This document shows positions 1 through 6,684 of a stretch of DNA of 33,712 bases, piece after piece. The notes beneath the pieces were generated by a model. That model was not told the origin of the DNA. It searched no databases and worked only from the letters and a program-made list of their open reading frames with translations. Source of the DNA: Oscillospiraceae bacterium (GTDB lineage: Bacteria > Bacillota > Clostridia > Oscillospirales > Ruminococcaceae); contig WRKZ01000015.1 in assembly GCA_009777835.1 (NCBI GenBank), positions 1-33,712 of the forward strand, read 5' to 3'. The position numbers were made by a program, and so were the translations under genes. Every line of letters starts with the position of its first letter. Position 1 is the first letter of the stretch.

Positions 1-234
1 AATCCCTCAATGGATTTTATTGATGCTTTATTTGCAATTACATCAGCGACTTTTGCATTGTTTAATCTTGCAAACGATGCGCCAAGTCCGTCTAAACTTG
101 CTTGAACCGATTCGGTGTCCTGTTTTAATGCGTTAATAGATTTTCTATATGCTATAAAGTTTTTAGAATTGTCCTTAATTGATTTTGAGATTGTTGTGAA
201 ATCTCGGTTGCGGTGTTGTGAACCACAACCTTGT
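1..234 (-). pseudogene. truncated ORF fragment, possibly phage-derived, running off the left edge
   Basis: A minus-strand reading frame is open from an in-frame stop at 235-237 to the window edge, about 78 codons, and contains no ATG, GTG or TTG. The residues are Lys/Ser/Asn/Ala-rich (for example LKQDTESVQASLDGLGASF) and look helical, as in phage tail tape-measure or other coiled proteins, but I do not recognise a family. It lies just beyond the terminator of the zinc-ribbon gene. The lack of a start suggests that a rearrangement removed the 5' end. It could also be non-coding. Confidence 0.3.
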
Positions 235-264
235 TATAGAAAAATTATCACACTAATAAAACAG

Positions 265-282
265 GACGACCTTAGTCGTCCT
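265..282 (-). terminator. rho-independent terminator of the zinc-ribbon/TA operon
   Basis: A perfect 7-bp stem (GGACGAC / GTCGTCC) with a 4-nt loop is followed on the minus strand by TGTTTTATTA. It lies 5 nt beyond the stop codon of the zinc-ribbon gene and would end the three-gene transcript that starts near 1724. Confidence 0.75.
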
Positions 283-287
283 TAAAC

Positions 288-812
288 TTATTTAAACTTC
301 TCTTTACATTTTCTGCATTGATAGTCACTCAACACGGTATTAGCTGAAAAAACTCCAAATAGTGCAGCAGACACACCTTTTGATAGCCCGTCAATTCTTA
401 TAATGTCTGTTGATTTACACTTAGGACATCTCTTTTCAAATTTTTCGCCGCAGTGTGGACACTGTTCGGCAGTAGGAGATATGCGTTTTTTACAAGTTGT
501 ACATTCTTTTAAACCATTGTCATCTTCCTCAAATTTAATGAGAACATTGCACTGTATTGACTCTCGCCAGTCGTTGTACTTTATAATAAAGTTAGATTGT
601 ATTCCTGCACTTAAATCATCATAATTATATTTCGTCATTAATGTTGACTTTACTAAATCGACATCACCTCCACATTCATCAACTAAGTCAGCAAACATGA
701 TGGGTTCTGGGATTATGGGTTCGGGCATAGTAATAGGATTCCCACAATGGATACAAGCGGGTGCTTTGTCAGATATTTTCGCTTCACATTCAGTGCAGTT
801 TATTAAAGCCAT
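288..812 (-). CDS. zinc-ribbon protein with three CxxC pairs sets, third gene of a Panacea TA operon
   Basis: This 174-aa protein has an N-terminal zinc ribbon (C6, C9, C20, C23), a second similar one (C104, C107, C118, C121) and a third made of C129/C132 and C166/C169. Between the first two is an acidic and aromatic segment of about 75 residues that I do not recognise. The short sequence IDGLSKGVSAALFGVFSA between the halves of the last ribbon is hydrophobic and could be a weak membrane-contact segment. An AGGAGG ribosome-binding site precedes the ATG, and the gene begins about 30 nt after the toxin stop, so it is probably cotranscribed with the toxin-antitoxin pair. The molecular role is unknown. 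It may bind nucleic acid or protein, or be cargo of the accessory region. Confidence 0.7.
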   Translation of the reverse strand: MALINCTECEAKISDKAPACIHCGNPITMPEPIIPEPIMFADLVDECGGDVDLVKSTLMTKYNYDDLSAGIQSNFIIKYNDWRESIQCNVLIKFEEDDNGLKECTTCKKRISPTAEQCPHCGEKFEKRCPKCKSTDIIRIDGLSKGVSAALFGVFSANTVLSDYQCRKCKEKFK

Positions 813-842
813 GATACATTCCTCCTACTATAATCTCCCGCT

Positions 843-1226
843 TCATACTCCTACGCCCACACCAACACGAATGCTTTCAATGCATTCAAGCATTTTTCCC
901 TGATAATCCTTAAATCTCTTGACAAATTCATCCCTCAAGCTATCGGGTAAATCACAAACTTTACGTTCCAATAAATGTTTAGAACCAGTGTAAATCTTCG
1001 TTGTCTTGATAATTGAAGCCCGAGCTAATCCAATTTCCTTTGCAATTTCTTCGTTTATCTCCACATCATAATCTCCCTTTGCAGAAGAAGACGATATAAT
1101 ACAATAATGAATGTCCACAACCTGCAAACCGTTTGCACGGTCGTCCCCGACGATAAGCACCGGGCGCGCTTTTACCTTGTTACTACTCGGCAAATTGGCT
1201 TTGTAATACCAGATTTCAAGAATCAT
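843..1226 (-). CDS. MazF/PemK-like toxin (PanT)
   Basis: This protein of about 127 aa begins with an aliphatic strand (MILEIWYYK) and carries KARPVLIVGDD, the RPVLV-type strand of the MazF/PemK/Kid fold. Family members are usually sequence-specific endoribonucleases. The start is taken at ATG 1226 because GAGGAG lies 8 nt upstream and the codon overlaps the antitoxin stop as ATGA. An in-frame TTG six bases upstream is less likely. The C-terminus ends in an odd RVGVGVGV run encoded by a short simple repeat, so it may be an extension. Translational coupling behind a Panacea protein makes this the toxin of the pair. RNase activity is inferred from family only. Confidence 0.75.
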   Translation of the reverse strand: MILEIWYYKANLPSSNKVKARPVLIVGDDRANGLQVVDIHYCIISSSSAKGDYDVEINEEIAKEIGLARASIIKTTKIYTGSKHLLERKVCDLPDSLRDEFVKRFKDYQGKMLECIESIRVGVGVGV

Positions 1227-1684
1227 AGCCAAATCTCCTCTGTTGGCTGGAACATCAATCCAATGAAATAATCCGCTATACTTTGCTTAGAAATCGTCTT
1301 GTTATTCCGTTCATCTGGCATAAGCTCTTTCCGAGCATTCAGCCATGGGTCTTGTTTGTGGGTCAAACTCTCCAGTTGTTTCCCACTGTATTTCCCATAA
1401 ATCTCTTTTACGTGTTCGAGAACCTCTCCTTGATTAACAGTTAGCTCAGGCATAGAGTAGCTCAAATTAATAGGGGTTCGACCGTATTTTTTGTACCTAT
1501 AATAAACTTCTGGAATCACCGGCCCGTGTACCCATGCTTGGAATTGCTCGGAGAAAAATTCCTCATCGCACATACAATAAGAAATGCCTTGCGTAAAATA
1601 AAGCAGTTTTTGCAGCTTTAAGGTGTCCGGGTGCAATTCGTTAATGAAATATCTAACAGCGATATCTAATTCTCTGCTCGTCAT
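1223..1684 (-). CDS. Panacea-domain (DUF4065) antitoxin (PanA)
   Basis: This 153-aa protein matches the Panacea/DUF4065/GepA family: a KLQKLLYFTQG segment near residues 23-33 and the signature HGPVIPEVYYRY near 53-64. Panacea domains are established as antitoxins that neutralise many unrelated toxins, and MazF-like partners are among the plausible ones. The ATG has an AAGGAG site close upstream, and the gene is first in the operon, the usual antitoxin-first order. It overlaps the toxin start by 4 bp. A consensus promoter and a 14-bp palindrome lie upstream, consistent with autoregulation, although no separate DNA-binding domain is visible. Confidence 0.8.
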   Translation of the reverse strand: MTSRELDIAVRYFINELHPDTLKLQKLLYFTQGISYCMCDEEFFSEQFQAWVHGPVIPEVYYRYKKYGRTPINLSYSMPELTVNQGEVLEHVKEIYGKYSGKQLESLTHKQDPWLNARKELMPDERNNKTISKQSIADYFIGLMFQPTEEIWL

Positions 1685-1700
1685 GACCGTTTTCTCCTTT

Positions 1701-1714
1701 CTATCGTGCGATAG
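1701..1714. promoter_or_regulatory. 14-bp palindrome in the panAT leader, candidate operator or mRNA hairpin
   Basis: CTATCGTGCGATAG is a perfect inverted repeat apart from its two central bases. It lies between the predicted start of transcription (about 1724) and the antitoxin ribosome-binding site. Its position suits either autorepression or a leader hairpin. No binding protein can be assigned from sequence. Confidence 0.4.
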
Positions 1715-1730
1715 CTTATCATTCGATTAC

Positions 1731-1759
1731 ATTATACCACGGTGCGAGCCGCCTGTCAA
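1731..1759 (-). promoter_or_regulatory. consensus sigma-A promoter of the panAT operon
   Basis: Read on the minus strand, TTGACA (1754-1759) and TATAAT (1731-1736) are separated by exactly 17 bp. Both boxes match the consensus, so this should be a strong promoter, directed at the antitoxin gene that starts at 1684. Confidence 0.85.
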
Positions 1760-1766
1760 TAGGTTT

Positions 1767-1880
1767 TTAAAGTTTTTTGCAACTTTCTTGTATCACCTCA
1801 AAAGAACAAGCACACTTAGGACAAGCGGGCGAATTGTCCGAAACCTTTCCTTCACATTCAGTGCAGTTAATTAGTGCCAT
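1767..1880 (-). CDS. 37-codon zinc-ribbon mini-gene, partial paralogue of the 288-812 gene
   Basis: The ORF begins MALINCTECEGKVSDNSPAC, almost the same as the first 20 residues of the zinc-ribbon gene at 288-812. It keeps the two CxxC pairs (C6/C9, C20/C23) and ends in an unrelated short tail before TAA. GGAGG lies at a good distance upstream of the ATG. Only the first ribbon of the larger paralogue is present, so it is either a truncated duplicate or a genuine single-ribbon protein. It sits directly upstream of the panAT promoter, so zinc-ribbon sequences bracket the toxin-antitoxin pair. Confidence 0.55.
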   Translation of the reverse strand: MALINCTECEGKVSDNSPACPKCACSFEVIQESCKKL

Positions 1881-1929
1881 TTGGTTATACCTCCGTTATG
1901 CTTGCAGCCGTTTCTTCACGAGTGGGATT

Positions 1930-2080
1930 TTCTACTTCGCATACGCGGGGGTGTTCCCTTCCGGTGATTGTCGAAAGACTCCTTGAAATCGTGTTCCCCG
2001 CATACGCGGGGGTGTTCCCAATCAGCTTCATATGCTGCGTGACGTTGTCGGGTGTTCCCCGCATACGCGGGGGTGTTCCT
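1930..2080 (+). CRISPR. orphan type I-E-like mini-array: three repeats, two spacers, first repeat degenerate
   Basis: Repeats of 28-29 nt begin at 1930, 1991 and 2052, an exact 61-nt period that fits the 29+32 architecture of type I-E. The intact repeats start GTGTTCCCCGC and end GCGGGGGTGTTCC around ATAC, a hairpin-forming I-E style repeat. Spacers are 1959-1990 and 2020-2051, both 32 nt and unrelated to each other. In the first repeat only the 3' half is conserved; its 5' half has decayed or been replaced. No cas gene and no evident A+T-rich leader are present, so this is probably a relic or a distal fragment of an array. Confidence 0.8.
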
Positions 2081-2198
2081 AATCGTGCGACTTAATATTA
2101 CTCCTTAATACCTCTGCCAGTCACCTATTATTCCGTGCAGAATATACTGTAGTCAGAGCTTAATGCCAATAAGATTTCTTAACTACAGGGGTGATATT
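2081..2198. other. intergenic gap after the CRISPR remnant
   Basis: A TATACT sequence at 2143-2148 could be a -10 box for ytaF, but no matching -35 is seen 17 bp upstream. No riboswitch structure was recognised. Together with 1881-1929, which holds only the mini-gene ribosome-binding site, this completes the gene-free stretch around the CRISPR repeats. Confidence 0.4.
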
Positions 2199-2780
2199 TT
2201 GGATTTTTCTGTTGAAGCGATTATTCAAGCGTCGGCGTTGTCGCTGTCGCTGTCGCTTGACGCGTTCGCGGCGGCGTTCGCATATGGATGTACAGGGACG
2301 AAAATCCCTTTCGGGAGTGTGGTGGTGATTAACCTCGTCTGTACCGCATTTCTGGGATTGGCGTTATTCGCCGGCGACTACGCTTCCGGCTTTATTTCGC
2401 CGGGAATAGGGGTTCTCATTTGCTTTTCGGTGTTGATGTTAATCGGCGGATTCAAACTGTTTCAAAGCCTTTTTACCAAACCCGTCAAATGCGGGAAAGA
2501 TTCGGGTTCGGATTCATACACGCCGCAAAAAAGTCTCCTCCCTTTTCAAGCCGCGATTATTGCCGCCGCACTCTCCCTTGACGGGATTGCGGCGGGATTC
2601 GGGGCGGCACTCGGCGGGGTGAATTCATTCGTCATGCTCGGCGTTTCATTGACGGTACATATGGCGGCAGTCCCGCTCGGAGGGAGACTGGGCGGCAGAC
2701 TCTCAAAAAAGACAACCCTGAACATCTCGTGGCTTGGCGGCGCAGTGATTATCATTCTCGCCTTCACGAAACTGTTGTAG
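2199..2780 (+). CDS. ytaF: sporulation membrane protein of the YtaF/MntP (DUF204) family
   Basis: This is an integral membrane protein of about 193 aa with five or six hydrophobic helices. Two internal repeats, SLSLDAFAAAFAYG near the N-terminus and ALSLDGIAAGFGAAL in the second half, carry the Asp residues typical of the family. MntP relatives export manganese. The Firmicute YtaF branch is linked to sporulation, but its transport substrate is not settled. The start is taken at TTG 2199 because AGGGGTG precedes it; ATG 2163 has no ribosome-binding site. The gene stands alone between the CRISPR remnant and a convergent gene. The long linker before the second repeat favours YtaF over MntP. Confidence 0.75.
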   Translation: MDFSVEAIIQASALSLSLSLDAFAAAFAYGCTGTKIPFGSVVVINLVCTAFLGLALFAGDYASGFISPGIGVLICFSVLMLIGGFKLFQSLFTKPVKCGKDSGSDSYTPQKSLLPFQAAIIAAALSLDGIAAGFGAALGGVNSFVMLGVSLTVHMAAVPLGGRLGGRLSKKTTLNISWLGGAVIIILAFTKLL

Positions 2781-2785
2781 TGCAA

Positions 2786-2847
2786 TATTGCTCCGCAACG
2801 AAAGTCTTGACACTCACGTCAAAGCCGCTCGTGACTTTTGTTGCGCT
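2786..2847. repeat. dispersed hairpin repeat, family B copy 1 (GCAACGAAAG element)
   Basis: The arms GCAACGAAAGTC and GACTTTTGTTGC enclose about 27 nt and form a long imperfect hairpin between two convergent genes, where it may act as a bidirectional terminator. About 50 bp, from ATTGCTCCGC to CGCTCGTGACTT, recur nearly unchanged at 16261-16311. Confidence 0.7.
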
Positions 2848-2852
2848 TAATA

Positions 2853-3332
2853 TTACTCTACCAACCCTAAAACCACACCGATTCCCCTTATGAATCTGCG
2901 TTTGCGACGATAGAAATCCGTCCGCGAAAACTCGTCGATTCCCAACTGCTCATACGGATAATCCCGACCGCTTTCGCAATTAAGTAAGATGGATTTCATC
3001 AACTTTTCGCGTAAATCACGGCTGACATCCGCACACAATACAAACAACGACTCGTCAACCGCTTTGATTAATCGCGCGTCAAGCCCGCAATCCAATTTTT
3101 CGAGACGCTCGGCTTTCCGCGCACAAGGGTCGCCGATGTTTCCCGCACTTCTTCCCCCGGTTTCGATAAACCCCGAACCACCGGAATACATTATATCGAA
3201 TCGGCGACGCTCATGGTCTCTCTTTCGTCGTTCGTATCCCCTGGCGACTTGTTCGCACAAGCCTTCCACGTCTTTGGGAACCGCCGCACCGTTTAATTTC
3301 CAGATTGATTTTCCTCCTTCTTTAACTAACAT
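2853..3332 (-). CDS. small basic protein, possible phage ArpU/RinA-type regulator
   Basis: This 159-aa protein is rich in Arg and Lys. Its C-terminus (SRTDFYRRKRRFIRGIGVVLG, about residues 135-155) resembles the end of phage late-gene regulators of the ArpU/RinA type, where a sigma-region-4-like helix is followed by a FYRRRR motif. The N-terminal half is not recognised. AAGGAGG lies upstream of the ATG. It is divergent from the XRE/ImmA pair, an arrangement seen in prophage and ICE control regions, but no structural or integrase genes are present here. The assignment is tentative. Confidence 0.4.
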   Translation of the reverse strand: MLVKEGGKSIWKLNGAAVPKDVEGLCEQVARGYERRKRDHERRRFDIMYSGGSGFIETGGRSAGNIGDPCARKAERLEKLDCGLDARLIKAVDESLFVLCADVSRDLREKLMKSILLNCESGRDYPYEQLGIDEFSRTDFYRRKRRFIRGIGVVLGLVE

Positions 3333-3571
3333 GATTTTATTCCTCCTTTGCTTTCTTACGAATTTCCCGCCTGATTTTTCTCTCGCTCTCTTTTATGCTT
3401 TAACTCCGAAAACTCCTACGGAGTTTTCTCCGCAGGGCGAGCAAAGCCCGCCCTTTGACTCTCGTTTATGCCTTTGCGGCATATGCCATAAAGGCATAAT
3501 ATCATATTTTGATTCAAATGTCAAGCCTTTTTTGAAAAAATTTTTATTTTTTTCGAAAATTTTATTCCGTA
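3333..3571. other. intergenic region with two hairpins
   Basis: This gap between the divergent genes holds the family D hairpin at 3399-3430, a GC-rich inverted sequence GGGCGAGCAAAGCCCGCC (about 3436-3453), a TGCCTTTGCGGCATATGCC stretch near 3468, and an A+T-rich run before the XRE promoter. No coding frame there is convincing. Confidence 0.5.
3399..3430. repeat. dispersed hairpin repeat, family D copy 1 (CCGAAAACTCC element)
   Basis: GAAAACTCC-TAC-GGAGTTTTC is a perfect 9-bp stem preceded by TTTAACTCC. A near-identical element with compensating changes (GAAAATTCC / GGAATTTTC) is at 15194-15226, so pairing is preserved while the sequence varies. It lies upstream of the minus-strand gene at 2853-3332. 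Confidence 0.65.
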
Positions 3572-3600
3572 TTGACATATTCGCCGAATCATGCTATACT
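3572..3600 (+). promoter_or_regulatory. promoter of the XRE repressor gene with a candidate operator
   Basis: TTGACA (3572-3577), a 17-bp spacer and TATACT (3595-3600) form a near-consensus promoter. The spacer contains ATTCG-C-CGAAT, an 11-bp palindrome between the two boxes, a good place for autorepression by the XRE protein encoded immediately downstream. Confidence 0.8.
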
Positions 3601-3640
3601 GATAGTCGTAACAAGACTTGGCGAAAGGAAGATTTATTTT

Positions 3641-3958
3641 ATGTTGCCGCAAAGATTAAAACAGTTGAGGACTGATAAAAGCATAAATCAAATCCAACTG
3701 GCACAGGAAATGGGGGTCAATCAAGGAACCGTCGGAAAATGGGAGACCGGTACGCGAAAGCCCGATGCCAAAACCCTTGAAAAACTCGCCGATTATTTCG
3801 CGGTGACGGTGGATTATTTACTGGGGAGAGACGGGGACAACCCCGAGATTATTCTGCTTGCCCGAAAGCTCGAACCACTCCCGGAGAGCGACCGGGATTT
3901 CCTGCTTGATAACTTCAACAACACGATTGATGCTTATTTGAAATCACGAGGTCACTGA
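3641..3958 (+). CDS. XRE-family transcriptional repressor (ImmR-like)
   Basis: The protein has 105 aa. Residues 1-62 form a Cro/CI-type helix-turn-helix domain: the NQIQLAQEMGVNQGTVGKWE stretch is the HTH core, and DYFAVTVDYLLGR closes the domain. The C-terminal 40 residues are acidic and helical. The start is ATG 3641 with AAAGGA upstream; a longer in-frame ORF starts upstream within the promoter and is not credible. The next gene follows after 2 nt and encodes an ImmA-type protease. In ICEBs1 and related elements such a pair controls induction, with the protease cleaving the repressor. Confidence 0.85.
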   Translation: MLPQRLKQLRTDKSINQIQLAQEMGVNQGTVGKWETGTRKPDAKTLEKLADYFAVTVDYLLGRDGDNPEIILLARKLEPLPESDRDFLLDNFNNTIDAYLKSRGH

Positions 3959-3960
3959 AA

Positions 3961-4563
3961 ATGAAAGTTATCGACAAAGCGAGGGAATTACTCCTACGGC
4001 AGGAGGTTGCTGCGTTTTCACCCGAGATTCAGCGAATGAATTTCGGCGAAGACAAACGCATTTATTTCGACACGTTTGAGGGTTATGCGAAAGCCACCGG
4101 GACACGAACGATTTCACGCCGTGAAATCAAGGACGGGTGCACTATTATAAAGGGTGATATTTATATAATCCTTGTGCATGAACGTTTGACGGCGGCTTCT
4201 AGGGAATCCCTGCGTTCGCGTTGGACGTTGGCGCACGAAATCGCGCACGTTTTCCTGGGGCATCGACAGGATGGCGAGGAAGAAGAACGCCAAGCCGACC
4301 GTTTCGCGTCGGAATTGTTAGTACCCGAGTTAATTCTGCTCGAATTGAGGAAGCGGCTTAACCGAAACCTTACCGTTGATGAAGTCAGCCGACTGTTCGG
4401 GGTTTCACACAATGCGGCGGCGGTTCGGTTGAACCACGTCTTTCGGCGGGATTTCTTTTCGGTTTATTTGAAGTGTGAACTCCTGCAGAAATATGAGCGA
4501 ATTATTCAAGATTATGTAAAAAACGCCCGAAGAAAACAGTCTTTGTTGGTGTATGTGAGGTGA
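3961..4563 (+). CDS. ImmA/IrrE-family zinc metallopeptidase
   Basis: This 200-aa protein has the zinc-site motif HEIAHVFLGH near residues 92-101, followed by EERQADRFASELLVP (about 107-121), the third-ligand region of the ImmA/IrrE family. A C-terminal helical part resembling a winged helix follows. Known members cleave a cognate XRE repressor on DNA damage or another signal. The gene is 2 nt behind the XRE gene, so the two very probably form an anti-repressor/repressor pair. Neighbouring integrase, conjugation or capsid genes are missing, which suggests a domesticated or remnant switch. Confidence 0.85.
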   Translation: MKVIDKARELLLRQEVAAFSPEIQRMNFGEDKRIYFDTFEGYAKATGTRTISRREIKDGCTIIKGDIYIILVHERLTAASRESLRSRWTLAHEIAHVFLGHRQDGEEEERQADRFASELLVPELILLELRKRLNRNLTVDEVSRLFGVSHNAAAVRLNHVFRRDFFSVYLKCELLQKYERIIQDYVKNARRKQSLLVYVR

Positions 4564-4575
4564 AAGTTTGAATAA

Positions 4576-4618
4576 GAGCTCACGGAGACGGCGGCTTCGC
4601 CGTCGAGCAGGTGAGCTT
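4576..4618. repeat. dispersed hairpin repeat, family C copy (inverted relative to 28274-28408)
   Basis: Outer arms GAGCTCAC/GTGAGCTT enclose a 7-bp inner stem GACGGCG-GCTT-CGCCGTC. The inner GC-rich core and the CAGGTGAGCTTGAC flank match, on the opposite strand, the 63-bp tandem units near 28274. The element follows the protease gene and could terminate its transcript, though no clear T-run follows. Confidence 0.7.
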
Positions 4619-4668
4619 GACAGGCTTGAATTCATGCCACTTTGTGGCAGAAAGGCATGGTTATATTT

Positions 4669-6027
4669 ATGTTAAATATAGTAGCAATCGTCGGGCGACC
4701 GAATGTGGGGAAATCAACGTTGTTCAATAAGATTACAGGGAGGAGAACCGCCATCGTTGATGATTCACCCGGGGTCACGCGTGACCGTCTATACGGACAA
4801 GCCGACTGGAACGGGAGGGAGTTCACGCTGATTGATACCGGCGGGCTTGAACCCGCCTCAAAAGACTTGATTCTGTCGAAAATGCGGGAACAGGCACAGG
4901 TCGCGATTGAAAGTGCCGACGTGATTATTCTTGTGGTTGATGTACGAACCGGGCTTGTCGCTTCTGATGAAGATGTTGCGGCGATTCTCTTAAAAAGCGG
5001 GAAGCCGATAATCCTCTGCGTTAATAAATGCGATAACGTGGGGGAAAATCCGCCGGACTTCTATGAGTTTTATAATCTGGGGCTGGGAGAACCTATCGCG
5101 GTTTCGTCGGTTCACGGACACGGAACCGGCGACCTGCTCGACCGGGTCATGGAATTATTGCCGAAGGAAAACACGGGAGACCCTGACGAAACGGCAGATG
5201 AAAGCGTGAAAGTCGCGATAATCGGTAAGCCTAATTCCGGGAAGTCGTCGCTGGTGAACAAAATCGCCGGGGAAGAGCGTGCGATTGTTTCGGATATAGC
5301 GGGGACTACCCGCGATGCACTCGACACATCGGTCGAGCGCGGCGGCGAACGCTTCGTGCTGATTGATACGGCGGGGTTGCGGCGTAAATCGAAGATAGGT
5401 GCAGACAGTATCGAGCGGTATTCGGTGATTCGCGCATTGGGGGCGGTTGACCGTGCCGATGTCGCCGTAATCATGATTGATGCGGTGGAAGGGTACACCG
5501 AGCAGGACAGCAAAATCGCGGGGTATGCCCACGAAAAAGGCAAAGCAAGCGTAATCGCGATTAATAAGTGGGATTTACTCCCCCAAATAATCGAGCAAAA
5601 CAACCTCGGCAATCGAACCGACAAGGCTATGGACGAATACCGCAAGAAACTCATGGCGGATTTCTCGTTTATGTCGTACGCGCCGTACGTGTTTATTTCG
5701 GCGAAGACCGGTCAAAGAATAGATGCCCTGTTCGAGCTTGTGCGTAAAACCCGCGAACAAAACCTCACACGAATCGGCACGGGGAAACTCAACGACCTTC
5801 TCGCGTATGCTACCGCACGAGTTCAGCCACCGTCCGACCGCGGAAAACGACTGAAACTCTACTACATTACTCAGGCAGACACAAAACCGCCGACCTTCGT
5901 GGTGTTTTGCAACAAGATTGACCTGTTCCACTTTTCGTATCAGCGGTATATCGAGAATCAGATTCGTGAGGCATTCGGATTAGACATGACCCCGATTAAA
6001 ATTATTCCGCGCGAGAGAGGTGATTAA
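4669..6027 (+). CDS. der: ribosome biogenesis GTPase Der (EngA)
   Basis: Der has two tandem GTPase domains and acts in maturation of the 50S subunit. The first G domain starts at once with GRPNVGKS (residues 9-16), then DTGG and NKCD. The second has GKPNSGKSS, DTAGLRRKS and NKWD. A KH-like C-terminal domain ends the 452-aa protein, the normal length. ATG 4669 gives the canonical MLNIVAIVGRPNVGKS start; TTG 4642 and ATG 4657 are alternatives in the same frame. plsY follows after 3 nt and gpsA overlaps plsY, so the three are cotranscribed, as in many Firmicutes. Confidence 0.95.
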   Translation: MLNIVAIVGRPNVGKSTLFNKITGRRTAIVDDSPGVTRDRLYGQADWNGREFTLIDTGGLEPASKDLILSKMREQAQVAIESADVIILVVDVRTGLVASDEDVAAILLKSGKPIILCVNKCDNVGENPPDFYEFYNLGLGEPIAVSSVHGHGTGDLLDRVMELLPKENTGDPDETADESVKVAIIGKPNSGKSSLVNKIAGEERAIVSDIAGTTRDALDTSVERGGERFVLIDTAGLRRKSKIGADSIERYSVIRALGAVDRADVAVIMIDAVEGYTEQDSKIAGYAHEKGKASVIAINKWDLLPQIIEQNNLGNRTDKAMDEYRKKLMADFSFMSYAPYVFISAKTGQRIDALFELVRKTREQNLTRIGTGKLNDLLAYATARVQPPSDRGKRLKLYYITQADTKPPTFVVFCNKIDLFHFSYQRYIENQIREAFGLDMTPIKIIPRERGD

Positions 6028-6030
6028 GCG

Positions 6031-6684
6031 ATGCTGTATGTGTGTTTAGCTTTTTCAATAATAATTCCGTATTTGATTTGCAGTATCAATCCTGCGATTA
6101 TCGCGGCGAAAATCAAGCACGGTAAAGACATTCGCGAAATGGGTTCGGGCAATCCCGGGCTGACCAACACCCTTCGCACAATGGGGAAACGTGCGGCAGG
6201 ACTTGTTCTGCTGTTCGATGTGCTGAAGGGGGTTGTTTCGATTGCAGTTGTATGGGGATTTCTCTACCTTGTAGGCATACGTTTTGATTTCGGGGCTGAA
6301 TTGCCGAAAAATTTAAGCGTTTTTTCCTGGATAGCCGCTTTAGCATCGGTAATCGGGCACTGCTATCCGATTTACTACAAGTTCAAGGGCGGAAAAGCCG
6401 TCCTCATAACGGTAGCGACGGGGCTGGTAATCAACTGGCTCGCCGCATTGATTGCGTTAGGGCTGTTTATACTAATAGTCCTGCTCACGAAATACGTATC
6501 CCTGGGCTCGGTAATCGCGGCAACACTCTATGCCGTCTGTACGTTTATATTCGCAGGGGAAATAGCGGGGATTTTCTGTTCGGCGATTGCGGTTCTCTTG
6601 ATTTTCAAACATAAAGCCAACATCAAAAGACTGATTCAAGGGAACGAGAAGAAAATCAGGTTTGAAAAGGAGAAACAGTCGTGA
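6031..6684 (+). CDS. plsY: acyl-phosphate:glycerol-3-phosphate acyltransferase PlsY
   Basis: PlsY transfers the acyl group of acyl-phosphate to the sn-1 position of glycerol-3-phosphate at the membrane, the first step of phospholipid synthesis. The 217-aa protein has several hydrophobic helices and the diagnostic loops GSGNPGLTNTLRTMG (about residues 37-51) and GHCYPIYYKFKGGKAV. The ATG lies 3 nt after der. The gene overlaps gpsA, whose product supplies the glycerol-3-phosphate, so the operon joins substrate production and use. Confidence 0.93.
   Translation: MLYVCLAFSIIIPYLICSINPAIIAAKIKHGKDIREMGSGNPGLTNTLRTMGKRAAGLVLLFDVLKGVVSIAVVWGFLYLVGIRFDFGAELPKNLSVFSWIAALASVIGHCYPIYYKFKGGKAVLITVATGLVINWLAALIALGLFILIVLLTKYVSLGSVIAATLYAVCTFIFAGEIAGIFCSAIAVLLIFKHKANIKRLIQGNEKKIRFEKEKQS

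Noticed and set aside
2081-2198. Manganese (yybP-ykoY) riboswitch upstream of the YtaF/MntP-family gene
   Set aside because: The expected conserved loops were not found, and the protein fits YtaF better than MntP.
2989-3675. A 228-codon plus-strand frame crossing the XRE promoter
   Set aside because: It runs through hairpins, a promoter and the first codons of the repressor in another frame, with no initiation signal.
4642-4668. Upstream TTG start for der, and ATG 4657
   Set aside because: TTG 4642 has no ribosome-binding site and ATG 4657 is too close to AAAGG. The family normally starts just before the first GTPase motif.
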